Shown here: one piece after another, positions 24,709 through 32,482 of the stretch | Layout: each line of letters opens with the position of its first letter | Position numbering within the stretch: position 1 is the stretch's first letter | Source: Scatomonas sp963930955 | GTDB taxonomy: Bacteria > Bacillota > Clostridia > Lachnospirales > Lachnospiraceae | Direction of reading: 5' to 3' | Length of the DNA: 64,000 nucleotides | Assembly (NCBI GenBank): GCA_963930955.1 | Contig: OZ006967.1 | Location: forward strand, 2,046,001 to 2,110,000 | Made by a program: the position numbers and the translations under genes | The notes under the pieces: generated by a model | Told to the model about the DNA's origin: nothing | The model's database searches: none | What the model saw: only the letters and a program-made list of their open reading frames with translations

Positions 24709-25386
24709 TCATACGCCTTCGTACAGAAATTCTGTCCACCGGCCTTTGTAGCTGCTGCATGGCATAAATGGATGCTTTTCGCCCTTTAATTTCCCATCCC
24801 TTAAAGCTATGGCGTCCTCCAGGTTTTTTTCCATGTATTCCGGTCCGATGGGACAGTCGTGATGGCAGGGAAGAATGGTCTCTACCTGATCCGCAAGATT
24901 CAGGAGTTTTTTCTGGCTCTCAATATAAAGGTCCAGATTCCGGTGTGCACCGAACATGAAGATGGGGCCTTCCTTCTGGACGGAATCCCCTGGCAGAAGC
25001 AGTTTCTTTTTCCGGTCAAAAAAAGCGACGCTTCCGTAGGTATGGCCGGGGATCTCCAGAGTTTCCAGACAAAAATCTCCGCAGCGGAAGACATCTCCCT
25101 CCCTCAGATCCTTTAATTCAATTTTCCTGTCCAACAGGTGCCAGTCCTTCTGATTCAGATAACAGCTGCCGAAATCCTTCAGACCCCCGGTGTGATCCCC
25201 GTCCCCGTGGGTCAGAAGCACCCGGACCGGCAGATCTGTAAGTTCTTGCACAGCCTGGTATACCTCGCTGTCCGCAAACCCGGTGTCAATGAGCAGAGCC
25301 TCCTGCTCTCCCAGAATCAGGAACTGCCGCACCCGGCCGTCATCCAGGATATAAAAGTGGTCCATGAAAAGTTTGATTTCCGTCAT
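24709..25386 (-). CDS. Metallo-beta-lactamase-fold hydrolase
   Basis: 225-residue MBL-fold protein. The metal motif is THGDGDHTGGL (HxDxDH variant), with further ligands likely in IPGHTYGSVAFF (His), LLLPGDSV (Asp) and LPCHHDC (His). Glyoxalase II-like hydrolases and quorum-type lactonases share this pattern, so the substrate cannot be told. GAGGAGGCACGT precedes the ATG. It is a single-gene unit between DUF362 and a repeat element. Confidence 0.9.
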   Translation of the reverse strand: MTEIKLFMDHFYILDDGRVRQFLILGEQEALLIDTGFADSEVYQAVQELTDLPVRVLLTHGDGDHTGGLKDFGSCYLNQKDWHLLDRKIELKDLREGDVFRCGDFCLETLEIPGHTYGSVAFFDRKKKLLLPGDSVQKEGPIFMFGAHRNLDLYIESQKKLLNLADQVETILPCHHDCPIGPEYMEKNLEDAIALRDGKLKGEKHPFMPCSSYKGRWTEFLYEGV

Positions 25387-25484
25387 ACGTGCCTCCTCGT
25401 ATTATTTCTCCTATATTTATTCTAGCATGAAACAAGTGCCTCCTCAATTCAGGACTTGCTTTTTTTGCGGAAATCATGCATGAT

Positions 25485-25543
25485 AATAGCGTCGGTGTAC
25501 AAGGGGACAACACGGTCGTTGCCCCTTGTACACCGACGCTATT
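25485..25543. repeat. Palindromic repeat family, short perfect copy
   Basis: AATAGCGTCGGTGTACAAGG at the left has its exact complement at the right (25524-25543, within a longer near-perfect arm of 23 bases) around a loop of about 13 bases. It matches the ends of the element at 1374-1580 with the interior missing, so it looks like a deletion derivative. Confidence 0.75.
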
Positions 25544-25572
25544 CGTACTTTAAAAGAAAAGAGGAATATGCA

Positions 25573-26019
25573 ATGTTGCAGATCAGAAAAATGACCGGGG
25601 CAGACGCGGAAACAGTGCTCCCCATGGTATACGGTTTTTACAGAAGCGACGCAGTGGATCATGCGGTATCGGAAGAAACCCTGAACCGGACCTTTCAGGC
25701 AGCAGTCACCGAGGGATCTCTCCTGGATGGATTCGTGCTGGAGGATGAAACCGGAGTGGTGGGGTTTGCCTACCTCTCTCCTTACTATGCCTGCGAAGTA
25801 GGCGGCATCAACATGATGCTGGAGGAAATTTTTATCATTCCTGAAGCCCAGGGAAAAGGATACGGCACAGAATTTTTCCGCTGGATGGAGGAAACCTATC
25901 CGGATGTGCGCCGGTTCCGTCTGGAAGTAACCGAAAGCAACCAGACGGCGGTGCGGCTGTACAAAAAACTGGGATATGATTTTATCCGGTATGAGCAGAT
26001 GGCAAAGGACAGGAAATAA
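25573..26019 (+). CDS. GNAT-family N-acetyltransferase
   Basis: 148-residue acetyltransferase. The acetyl-CoA loop is IIPEAQGKGYGTEFFRWME (Q/RxxGxG/A pattern, about residues 91-109), followed by LEVTESNQTAVRLYKKLGY, the usual C-terminal signature. The ATG at 25573 follows GAGGAATATGC. The extended frame to 25456 runs through the palindromic repeat and was rejected. It is a lone gene; the substrate is not predictable. Confidence 0.9.
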   Translation: MLQIRKMTGADAETVLPMVYGFYRSDAVDHAVSEETLNRTFQAAVTEGSLLDGFVLEDETGVVGFAYLSPYYACEVGGINMMLEEIFIIPEAQGKGYGTEFFRWMEETYPDVRRFRLEVTESNQTAVRLYKKLGYDFIRYEQMAKDRK

Positions 26020-26082
26020 ACTTTTCCATCACAAAATTTGTCAGCAGAACTCCCCGGCGCTCCACCTGCTGTTCCCGGAGCT

Positions 26083-26706
26083 TCAGATTTCCCTCCTGGT
26101 TTCCGCCGGACGAAGCAATTCCAGGATCAGAGTTCCCACAGTAACCGCATCCTCCACAGTCAGATAGTGATCCGCGGCCGCCTCCAGCAGCAGCTTTCCG
26201 GATGCGGGAAATTCTTCGTCCTCAAACCAGATGTTCACCAGAAGAGGATACCGGGGCAGGAAAGGGATCCCGGCACAGTAATCGCCTTTTCCCTGTATCT
26301 CCTCCGCCCCCAGCTTCTGAAAACTCTCCCGCACCTGTCCCGGTGTTTTGCCCTTCAGGAAGTTTCCCAGATCCCTCTCCGCGTCCCGGTCGAATTTGGT
26401 TCCCCGGATCACGCCCTCCCGCAGGCTGCCGAAGTTGACCCATTTCCCGGTCAGGGGAGTTCCGTCCGCCAGATCCAGATAATGGAGCAGGGTCAGATGC
26501 TGCCATCCCTCCACCGGCGGCTCAAAAACACAGTCCGGCCAGGAAAGACACAGTTCTCTTCCCAGGGATGGGATCCGGAAGGAAGCCGTTTTCTCGTCAA
26601 AGGTTACGCCCGCAAGCCCGGCGATCTCCCTGGGATCCCGGATCCGCAGACGCTTAAGGGCTGCCTTTCTCATTTCTTCAAAAGCGCGGTTGGCTGTCGC
26701 CTTCAT
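26083..26706 (-). CDS. DUF3786 domain-containing protein
   Basis: 207 residues, resembling the DUF3786 family. A characteristic stretch is LTLLHYLDLADGTPLTGKW followed by VNFGSLREGVIRGTKFDRD, and LVNIWFEDEEFPASGKLLL near the C-terminus. No membrane or signal segments. Members of this family often lie near corrinoid or Fe-S protein genes; here it is single and convergent with the GNAT gene. AAGGAGGATTTGT precedes the start. Function unknown. Confidence 0.75.
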   Translation of the reverse strand: MKATANRAFEEMRKAALKRLRIRDPREIAGLAGVTFDEKTASFRIPSLGRELCLSWPDCVFEPPVEGWQHLTLLHYLDLADGTPLTGKWVNFGSLREGVIRGTKFDRDAERDLGNFLKGKTPGQVRESFQKLGAEEIQGKGDYCAGIPFLPRYPLLVNIWFEDEEFPASGKLLLEAAADHYLTVEDAVTVGTLILELLRPAETRREI

Positions 26707-26800
26707 ACAAATCCTCCTTTTGAGCAGTCAATCCTTCTGATTTTTCCTTGAGTGCAGTATAACCTAAATAACTGCTTCTGTCCATTTTTATGTTACCCTC

Positions 26801-26829
26801 TTGACAGACTCTTTTCCGCGCCGTACAAT
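26801..26829 (+). promoter_or_regulatory. Promoter of the TetR-family gene
   Basis: TTGACA (26801-26806), a 17-bp spacer and TACAAT (26824-26829), close to consensus. The palindrome at 26828-26840 overlaps its -10 end. Confidence 0.8.
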
Positions 26830-26840
26830 AACATTGTTAT
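26828..26840. promoter_or_regulatory. Candidate operator of the TetR regulator
   Basis: ATAACATTGTTAT, a 13-bp palindrome that starts inside the -10 region. Its position fits autorepression by the TetR protein encoded directly downstream. Confidence 0.5.
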
Positions 26841-26865
26841 ATCACACTGCTATATGGAGGAGATC

Positions 26866-27483
26866 ATGGAAGAAACCGCTTCTGCCACACTGAATAATAT
26901 CCTGCTGGCCGCCATGGAAGAATTTTCCGACAAAGGCTTTCTGGGAGCGTCCCTGCGACAGATCGTAAAAAAAGCCGGTGTTACCACCGGGGCGTTTTAT
27001 GGCTATTTTTCCAGCAAGGAGGCTTTATTTGCCGCTCTTGTAGAACCCCATGCCGCCGCTCTTATGGGAAAATTTATGGAAGCTCAGACCACTTTCGCTG
27101 AACTGCCGGAAGAACAGCAGCCGGAACATATGGGGGTGGAATCCTCCCATTGTATCCACTGGATGGTGGATTATATCTGCCGGCATCGCGAACCGGTAAA
27201 GCTGCTGCTCTGCCGCTCGGAAGGCACCAGCTATGAGCATTTTGTCCATAATATGGTGGAGATCGAAGTAGAATACACCATAAAATATATGGAAGTCCTC
27301 CGGCATCTGGGGAAAAATATCCCAAAGCTGGATGAACAGATGTGCCATATCATTGCCAGCGGCATGTTTAACGGGGTATTTGAGATCGTGATCCACGACA
27401 TGCCCAGGGACAGAGCTCTGCGCTATGTGGATCAGCTGCGGGACTTTTACACAGCCGGATGGCTGAAATTAATGGGGCAGTAA
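26866..27483 (+). CDS. TetR-family transcriptional regulator
   Basis: 205-residue regulator with an N-terminal helix-turn-helix: FLGASLRQIVKKAGVTTGAFYGYFSSKEALF (about residues 25-52). The C-terminal ligand domain has WMVDYICRHREPVKLLLCRSEG and DEQMCHIIASGMFNGVFEI. The ATG at 26866 is preferred over 26854 because GGAGG lies right before it. It precedes an ABC transporter pair on the same strand, so it probably controls itself and possibly those genes. The ligand is unknown. Confidence 0.9.
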   Translation: MEETASATLNNILLAAMEEFSDKGFLGASLRQIVKKAGVTTGAFYGYFSSKEALFAALVEPHAAALMGKFMEAQTTFAELPEEQQPEHMGVESSHCIHWMVDYICRHREPVKLLLCRSEGTSYEHFVHNMVEIEVEYTIKYMEVLRHLGKNIPKLDEQMCHIIASGMFNGVFEIVIHDMPRDRALRYVDQLRDFYTAGWLKLMGQ

Positions 27484-27490
27484 GCCCCAT
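27472..27490 (+). terminator. Short hairpin at the end of the TetR gene
   Basis: ATGGGGC pairs with GCCCCAT around a 5-base loop that includes the stop codon, followed by TTTTCT. It may separate the regulator from the ABC genes. Confidence 0.55.
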
Positions 27491-27504
27491 TTTCTCGGCA
27501 TGAT

Positions 27505-27522
27505 AGTTAGTTAAATCTAACT
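27505..27522. promoter_or_regulatory. Candidate metalloregulator operator before the ABC pair
   Basis: AGTTAGTTAAATCTAACT is a perfect 6-6-6 inverted repeat 33 bases before the start of the first ABC gene. A near-identical site (AGTTAGTTTACGCTAATT) lies on the start point of the heavy-metal-binding protein gene at 31140. The form resembles sites of DtxR-family iron repressors. Confidence 0.5.
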
Positions 27523-27555
27523 TCATGATAGATAAAAACGATAGGAGGTATGATT

Positions 27556-29352
27556 TTGAAGCAAAAAAAACAAAGCAGCCTGTCCCGCATTTTCAGTTAC
27601 GCAGGCAGGCACAAACATCTCACCCTGCTGGGCTGCCTTCTCTCCGCTCTTTCGGCAGTACTGGGGCTGATCCCCTATGTATGCGTCTGGCTGGCGGCAA
27701 GGAATGTACTGGAGTCCTGGCCCGGCACTGATGGAATATCCAACCTGGCCCGCTGGGGCTGGACGGCGGTATGGACCGCCATAGGCAGTATTCTCCTGTA
27801 TTTTGCGGCCCTGATGTCTACCCATATCGCCGCCTTCCGCGCAGCCCGGAATATCCGGCGTGCCGCCATGACCCATGTTCTGAAGCTGCCCCTGGGATTT
27901 TTTACAGAAAATCAGTCCGGGCGGCTGCGGAAGCTCATTGATGATAACGCCGGCCTTACAGAAGATCTTCTGGCCCACAAACTTCCTGATCTGGCGGGAA
28001 CGGCAGTCACTCCTGCGGCGGCTGTTGTCATGCTGTTTCTCTTTGACTGGAGAATGGGCCTTCTGTGTCTGCTCACTATGATCCTTGCCTTTCTCTCTAT
28101 GTGCCTGATGATGGGCGGAAAAAACGCCGGTTTCTTTCATCGGTATCAGAAGGAGATCGAGCGCATGAGCGGCGAGGCGGTAGAGTATGTCCGGGGCATT
28201 CCCGTGGTAAAGATGTTTCAGCAGACCGTCTACTCTTTCAAAGCGTTTTACGCCGCCATCCGGGATTACAGCGATCTGGCCAGTCAGTATGCCATGAGCT
28301 GCAGGGTAGGACAGACCTGCTTCCTGACTTTTATCAACGGGGCGTTCGCCCTGCTGATCCCGGCGGCGCTTCTGCTGGCCTCCGGAGGAGATATCCGGAC
28401 CGTGCTGGTCAATTTTATCTTTTATGCCCTGTTTGCCCCCGCCTGCGGCCAGATGATCAACCGGATCATGTATATGAGCGAGGCGGTCATGGAAGCGGAC
28501 GAGGCAGTGGGCCGTCTGGAGGAAATCCTCAGCCGGAAACCTATGGAAAAATCAAATGCGCGGAAATCCCCGGCAAATTCCGCCGTATCCTTTGACCATG
28601 TGACTTTTACCTATCCCGGCGCAGAGAGACCGGCTCTCAGGGATGTATCTTTCTCCGTCCTTCCCGGCCAGGTAACGGCGCTGGTCGGGCCCTCCGGCGG
28701 CGGAAAGACTACAGCCGCCAGCCTGATCCCCCGCTTCTGGGACGCGGATAGTGGGATGGTTTCCATCGGCGGAGTCGATGTGCGGGAGATGGACACGGAC
28801 GCTTTAATGAAACAGGTGGCCTTTGTATTCCAGGATACCCGGCTGTTCAAAGAAAGCCTTCTGGAGAACATCCGGGCTGCCAGACCGGAGGCTTCCAGAG
28901 AGGAGGTCCTGTCTGCCGCCCGCGCCGCCCAGTGCGACGACATTCTGGAAAAACTTCCCCAAGGTCTGGACACCGTGGTGGGGACAAAAGGCGTTTACCT
29001 CTCCGGGGGAGAACAGCAGCGGATCGCCCTGGCCCGCGCCATCCTGAAAGACGCTCCCGTCATCGTTCTGGATGAGGCCACTGCCTTTGCCGATCCGGAA
29101 AATGAACACCGGATCCAGAAGGCTTTTGAAATGCTGACCAAGGGTAAAACTGTGCTGATGATCGCCCACCGCCTCTCAACGGTGCGGAATGCGGATTCCA
29201 TTCTTGTCCTGCGGGGCGGAAAGATCGCCGAGCAGGGAAACCATAAGAGCCTGCTGGCACAGCATGGCGCCTATGCCGCCATGTGGGAGGATTACCAGCG
29301 CAGCGCCAGGTGGAAGCTTGGAAAACAAGGAAAGAAGGAGGAAGCGGTATGA
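27556..29352 (+). CDS. ABC transporter, fused permease/ATPase (first subunit)
   Basis: 598-residue exporter-type ABC half-transporter: a six-helix membrane domain (about residues 15-315) and an ATPase domain (about 340-585). Walker A is GPSGGGKTT, the signature is LSGGEQQR, and Walker B/D-loop is VIVLDEATAFADPENE. The ATAFADPENE variant is seen in YbtP/IrtA-type siderophore transporters, which look like exporters but import ferric siderophores. The TTG at 27556 is preferred because AGGAGGT leaves only one base before the ATG at 27550. Overlaps the next gene by four bases (ATGA). Confidence 0.93.
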   Translation: MKQKKQSSLSRIFSYAGRHKHLTLLGCLLSALSAVLGLIPYVCVWLAARNVLESWPGTDGISNLARWGWTAVWTAIGSILLYFAALMSTHIAAFRAARNIRRAAMTHVLKLPLGFFTENQSGRLRKLIDDNAGLTEDLLAHKLPDLAGTAVTPAAAVVMLFLFDWRMGLLCLLTMILAFLSMCLMMGGKNAGFFHRYQKEIERMSGEAVEYVRGIPVVKMFQQTVYSFKAFYAAIRDYSDLASQYAMSCRVGQTCFLTFINGAFALLIPAALLLASGGDIRTVLVNFIFYALFAPACGQMINRIMYMSEAVMEADEAVGRLEEILSRKPMEKSNARKSPANSAVSFDHVTFTYPGAERPALRDVSFSVLPGQVTALVGPSGGGKTTAASLIPRFWDADSGMVSIGGVDVREMDTDALMKQVAFVFQDTRLFKESLLENIRAARPEASREEVLSAARAAQCDDILEKLPQGLDTVVGTKGVYLSGGEQQRIALARAILKDAPVIVLDEATAFADPENEHRIQKAFEMLTKGKTVLMIAHRLSTVRNADSILVLRGGKIAEQGNHKSLLAQHGAYAAMWEDYQRSARWKLGKQGKKEEAV

Positions 29353-31100
29353 CAAAGAAGTTACAGCACTTGTTTGCTCTCAGTGAAAAGGGGGCAAAGG
29401 ATCTGGTGAAAGCTGTCATCTGGTGTTTCGTGTGCAATGTAAGCCTGATGCTTCCGGTGGGGGCTGTTCTGCTGACGGTCCGGCATCTTCTGGATTCCCT
29501 GGAAAAGGGAACCAGTCCTATGGATGGATTCTGGATCTATGCCGGTTCCGGCGCGGCTGTCCTGGTTCTGCTGTTTATTCTTCACTGGTTCCAGTACGCT
29601 TCTCTGTATCTGGCAACCTATCAGGAAAGCGCCAGCCGGCGGGTGAGCCTGGCGGAAACCCTGCGCCGGCTTCCCCTGAGCTTTTTCGGGAACCGGGATC
29701 TGAGCGACCTGACCTCCACCATGATCACGGACTGCTCCAGCCTGGATCAGATGTTCTCCCACTATGTTCCCCAGCTGTTCGCCTCCCTCTTCTCCACTCT
29801 GGTGATCGGCATTGCCATGTTCCTCAGCGACTGGCGGATGGCTCTGGCTGTTTTATGGGTAGTTCCTGCGGCTGTCCTGCTGACGGCAGGGAGCAAGAAG
29901 ATTCAGGATTCCTTTGGGACAAAAAATATCCTGAATAAACGGGCAGTGGCGGACTGCATCCAGGAGGGACTGGAAACCATACGTGATATCAAAGCCTGCA
30001 GCCGCCAGAAAGCCTATATGGGAAAACTGGAAGAAAAGCTAGCCGCCATGGAGAAAGGCTCCATCCATTCCGAGCTGGCAACCGGCGTGTTTGTATGTTC
30101 CGCTCAGGCCTTCCTTCGTCTGGGGCTGGCAACTACCATTCTGACCGGCGGGGCGCTGCTGGCAGCCGGTGAACTTTCCTTCCTCTATTTTCTGGGATTC
30201 CTCTTTGCAGCCGCCAGGCTTTATGATCCCCTGGGACTGGTGCTTCAGAATATCGCCGCTACCTTCAATACCAAGCTGCAGATCCAGCGGATGCGTTCCA
30301 TTCTGGAACAGCCGGTGCAGAAAGGAACGGAGGATTTCACGCCGCAGAATTACGACATTTCCTTTGACCATGTATCCTTTGCCTATAGGGAAGGAGACGG
30401 TGTGCTGGAAGATGTGAGCTTTACCGCCCGCCAGGGAGAAGTAACCGCTCTGATCGGGCCCTCCGGCGGAGGAAAATCCACAGCCTGCAAACTGGCAGCA
30501 CGGTTTTGGGACGCTTCCAGTGGAACCGTAACCCTCGGCGGCATAGATGTATCCACTGTAGAACCGGAAACACTTTTAAAATACTATTCCATGGTCTTTC
30601 AGGATGTGGTGCTGTTCCGGGATACCGTCATGGAAAATATACGCCTGGGACGCCGGGATGCCACCGATGAGGAAGTTCTAGCGGCTGCCCGGGCTGCCCG
30701 GTGCGAGGAATTTGTCCGGAACCTTCCCCAGGGCTATCAGACCCTAATCGGAGAAAATGGTTCCACTCTCTCCGGCGGGGAACGCCAGCGGATCTCCATT
30801 GCCCGCGCCTTGTTGAAGGACGCGCCGGTCATTCTTCTGGACGAGGCCACCGCCAGCCTGGATGTGGAAAACGAAAGCGCTGTTCAGGAAGCACTCTCCC
30901 GCCTGCTTCAGGGAAAGACTGTGCTGGTCATCGCTCACAGGATGCGCACGGTGGCCGGAGCGGATCACATCGTGGTGCTGGAGCGGGGCCGCGTTGCCCA
31001 ACAGGGTACGCCGGAAGAGCTGATGCGGAAAGGCGGGCTTTACCGCCGGATGGCGGAACTCCAAAAAGAAACGGCTCAGTGGGAGCTGGGAACCAGATAG
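29349..31100 (+). CDS. ABC transporter, fused permease/ATPase (second subunit)
   Basis: 583-residue partner of the previous half-transporter, with an N-terminal membrane domain (about residues 20-310) and a C-terminal ATPase with GPSGGGKST, TLSGGERQR and LDEATASLDVENE. Both ATP sites look complete. The overlapping start codon (ATGA) and the shared promoter imply a heterodimer. With the operator seen upstream, a metal- or siderophore-linked substrate is a reasonable guess; drug or lipid export is the alternative. AAGGAGGAAGC precedes the ATG. Confidence 0.93.
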   Translation: MTKKLQHLFALSEKGAKDLVKAVIWCFVCNVSLMLPVGAVLLTVRHLLDSLEKGTSPMDGFWIYAGSGAAVLVLLFILHWFQYASLYLATYQESASRRVSLAETLRRLPLSFFGNRDLSDLTSTMITDCSSLDQMFSHYVPQLFASLFSTLVIGIAMFLSDWRMALAVLWVVPAAVLLTAGSKKIQDSFGTKNILNKRAVADCIQEGLETIRDIKACSRQKAYMGKLEEKLAAMEKGSIHSELATGVFVCSAQAFLRLGLATTILTGGALLAAGELSFLYFLGFLFAAARLYDPLGLVLQNIAATFNTKLQIQRMRSILEQPVQKGTEDFTPQNYDISFDHVSFAYREGDGVLEDVSFTARQGEVTALIGPSGGGKSTACKLAARFWDASSGTVTLGGIDVSTVEPETLLKYYSMVFQDVVLFRDTVMENIRLGRRDATDEEVLAAARAARCEEFVRNLPQGYQTLIGENGSTLSGGERQRISIARALLKDAPVILLDEATASLDVENESAVQEALSRLLQGKTVLVIAHRMRTVAGADHIVVLERGRVAQQGTPEELMRKGGLYRRMAELQKETAQWELGTR

Positions 31101-31104
31101 CTTC

Positions 31105-31133
31105 TTGACAGGCTGAATCAAGAATCGTATAAT
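31105..31133 (+). promoter_or_regulatory. Promoter of the heavy-metal-binding protein gene
   Basis: TTGACA, 17-bp spacer and TATAAT, all consensus. It begins four bases after the ABC pair ends, so the small protein has its own strong promoter. Confidence 0.85.
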
Positions 31134-31139
31134 AAATAT

Positions 31140-31157
31140 AGTTAGTTTACGCTAATT
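31140..31157. promoter_or_regulatory. Candidate operator over the start point of the metal-binding gene
   Basis: AGTTAGTTTACGCTAATT, one mismatch from a 6-6-6 inverted repeat, lies just after the -10 and would block transcription when bound. It is nearly the same as the site at 27505-27522. Confidence 0.5.
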
Positions 31158-31201
31158 AATTAGAAATATAAAAGTTTATAACAGGGAGGTGCGATAGAAC
31201 G

Positions 31202-31447
31202 ATGTGGAAATATACTGTCGAAGTCAAGGGAATGATGTGCGGGATGTGTGAAGCCCACATAAACGACGCCCTGCGGAAAGCTTTACCGGTAAAAAAGGTA
31301 ACTTCTTCCCGGGGCAAAAAACAAACAGTGGTGATTTCTGAAAGGGAACTGGACACAGCGGTACTTTTGAATACCATCCGCAATACCGGATACGAGGTGG
31401 GTGAGATCCGGAAGGAGCCGTATAAAAAGAAGGGATTATTCGGATAA
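31202..31447 (+). CDS. Small heavy-metal-associated (HMA) domain protein
   Basis: 81-residue soluble HMA-fold protein. The metal motif is GMMCGMCEAHI (CxxC, residues 12-15). It is likely a cytosolic copper-like metal chaperone or a sensor of monovalent metal, but no copper ATPase is near. AGGGAGGTGCGATAGAAC precedes the ATG. The operator at its start point is shared with the ABC pair, which suggests the two units respond to the same regulator. The C-terminus is Lys-rich. Confidence 0.85.
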   Translation: MWKYTVEVKGMMCGMCEAHINDALRKALPVKKVTSSRGKKQTVVISERELDTAVLLNTIRNTGYEVGEIRKEPYKKKGLFG

Positions 31448-31499
31448 GAGCTTGCAGTCGCGAAAGACATCGGAAAAGGCAAAAATCCTTGCATCTGGA

Positions 31500-31543
31500 G
31501 GGTGTCCCCAAAGTCATGAAAAGACTTGAAGGGATACCCTTTT
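31500..31543 (+). terminator. Terminator after the heavy-metal-binding gene
   Basis: GGGTGTCCCCAAAGTC pairs imperfectly with GACTTGAAGGGATACCC and is followed by TTTT. It lies between convergent units. Confidence 0.6.
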
Positions 31544-31566
31544 GTAATTCCGGCTGCCCATCCAAG

Positions 31567-32466
31567 TCAGGACACCGTTTTCCGGATACAATCTATGCAC
31601 GCTTCTTCCCAGGGATCCAGACGGTGGTCCATTCGTTTCAGATACCCGAAACGGATATCTGCACCGCTCTCTTCCAGGGGGATCCTGCGGATTTTTTCAA
31701 TTTTTTCTTCTTGTCCGGCCAGTGCGCAGCCCAGATATCCCATATCTGTATGGAGCAGCAGCTGGTAAAGCTGGCTGGCGCTTTCTACCTCCACGGTCTT
31801 GTTCAGATTTTGAAGAATCCGTTCGCCCCGGTCTCCGGAAAGATATGTAAAAAGAGAAATTCCCTCTTCTTTATATTGGACAAAACGAAGCTTCCGCAGT
31901 TCCTGGCAATTTACGGAGGATCTGCTGTAAAACGGATTTTCCGGTCCCGCAAACAGCACGGGAAGCGCCTGGCAGAGTTCACGGAATTCCAGTTTCCTCC
32001 GGGAGACCATGGTATCAAAAATCTGCCGCTGGCCGCCGGCTATAAAAACAAAACCCAGACGGCTGTGCCGGTGTCCCACCTGATGAACGACATATTCCAG
32101 AGTTCCTTCCGAAAGGCTGGCCTGAAGATCCTTTTCCATCTGGAGAAATCCGGCGAAAGCGTTTTCCACCCGGCTGTCCGGCATAAATGCCGCGCTCAGA
32201 TACCGGCGGCTTCCTCTCCGCAGAGATTCAGAAATGTTTTCTCTGCACTCCAGCATCTGCCTGGCATATTTGTACACCTGCTGCCCTGCTTCTGTCATAA
32301 CTACTCCTCTTCGGCCTCGCTCCAACAGGGGAACTCCCAGGTGCTCTTCCAGTTCTTTCACGATTTTGCTGACATTGGGCTGTGAAGTATACAGAAGTTC
32401 CGCCGCCCTGCTCAAAGATCCTGCGTCCACGCTTACCACAAAATACTGAAACCATTTTAATTCCAT
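31567..32466 (-). CDS. LysR-family transcriptional regulator
   Basis: 299-residue LysR regulator. Its N-terminal winged helix (ELKWFQYFVVSVDAGSLSRA, TSQPNVSKIVKELEEHLG) is typical; the C-terminal two-domain ligand-binding part covers about residues 90-295. The ATG at 32466 is preferred over the frame to 32514. It lies 16 bases after the MATE gene on the same strand, so it is probably the last gene of the cobalamin-riboswitch operon. The ligand is unknown. Confidence 0.9.
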   Translation of the reverse strand: MELKWFQYFVVSVDAGSLSRAAELLYTSQPNVSKIVKELEEHLGVPLLERGRRGVVMTEAGQQVYKYARQMLECRENISESLRRGSRRYLSAAFMPDSRVENAFAGFLQMEKDLQASLSEGTLEYVVHQVGHRHSRLGFVFIAGGQRQIFDTMVSRRKLEFRELCQALPVLFAGPENPFYSRSSVNCQELRKLRFVQYKEEGISLFTYLSGDRGERILQNLNKTVEVESASQLYQLLLHTDMGYLGCALAGQEEKIEKIRRIPLEESGADIRFGYLKRMDHRLDPWEEACIDCIRKTVS

Positions 32467-32482
32467 GAGATGCCTGTTCCTT

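Noticed and set aside
25456..25572. N-terminal extension of the GNAT protein
   Set aside because: It is encoded by the palindromic repeat copy; the GNAT fold starts at the ATG at 25573.
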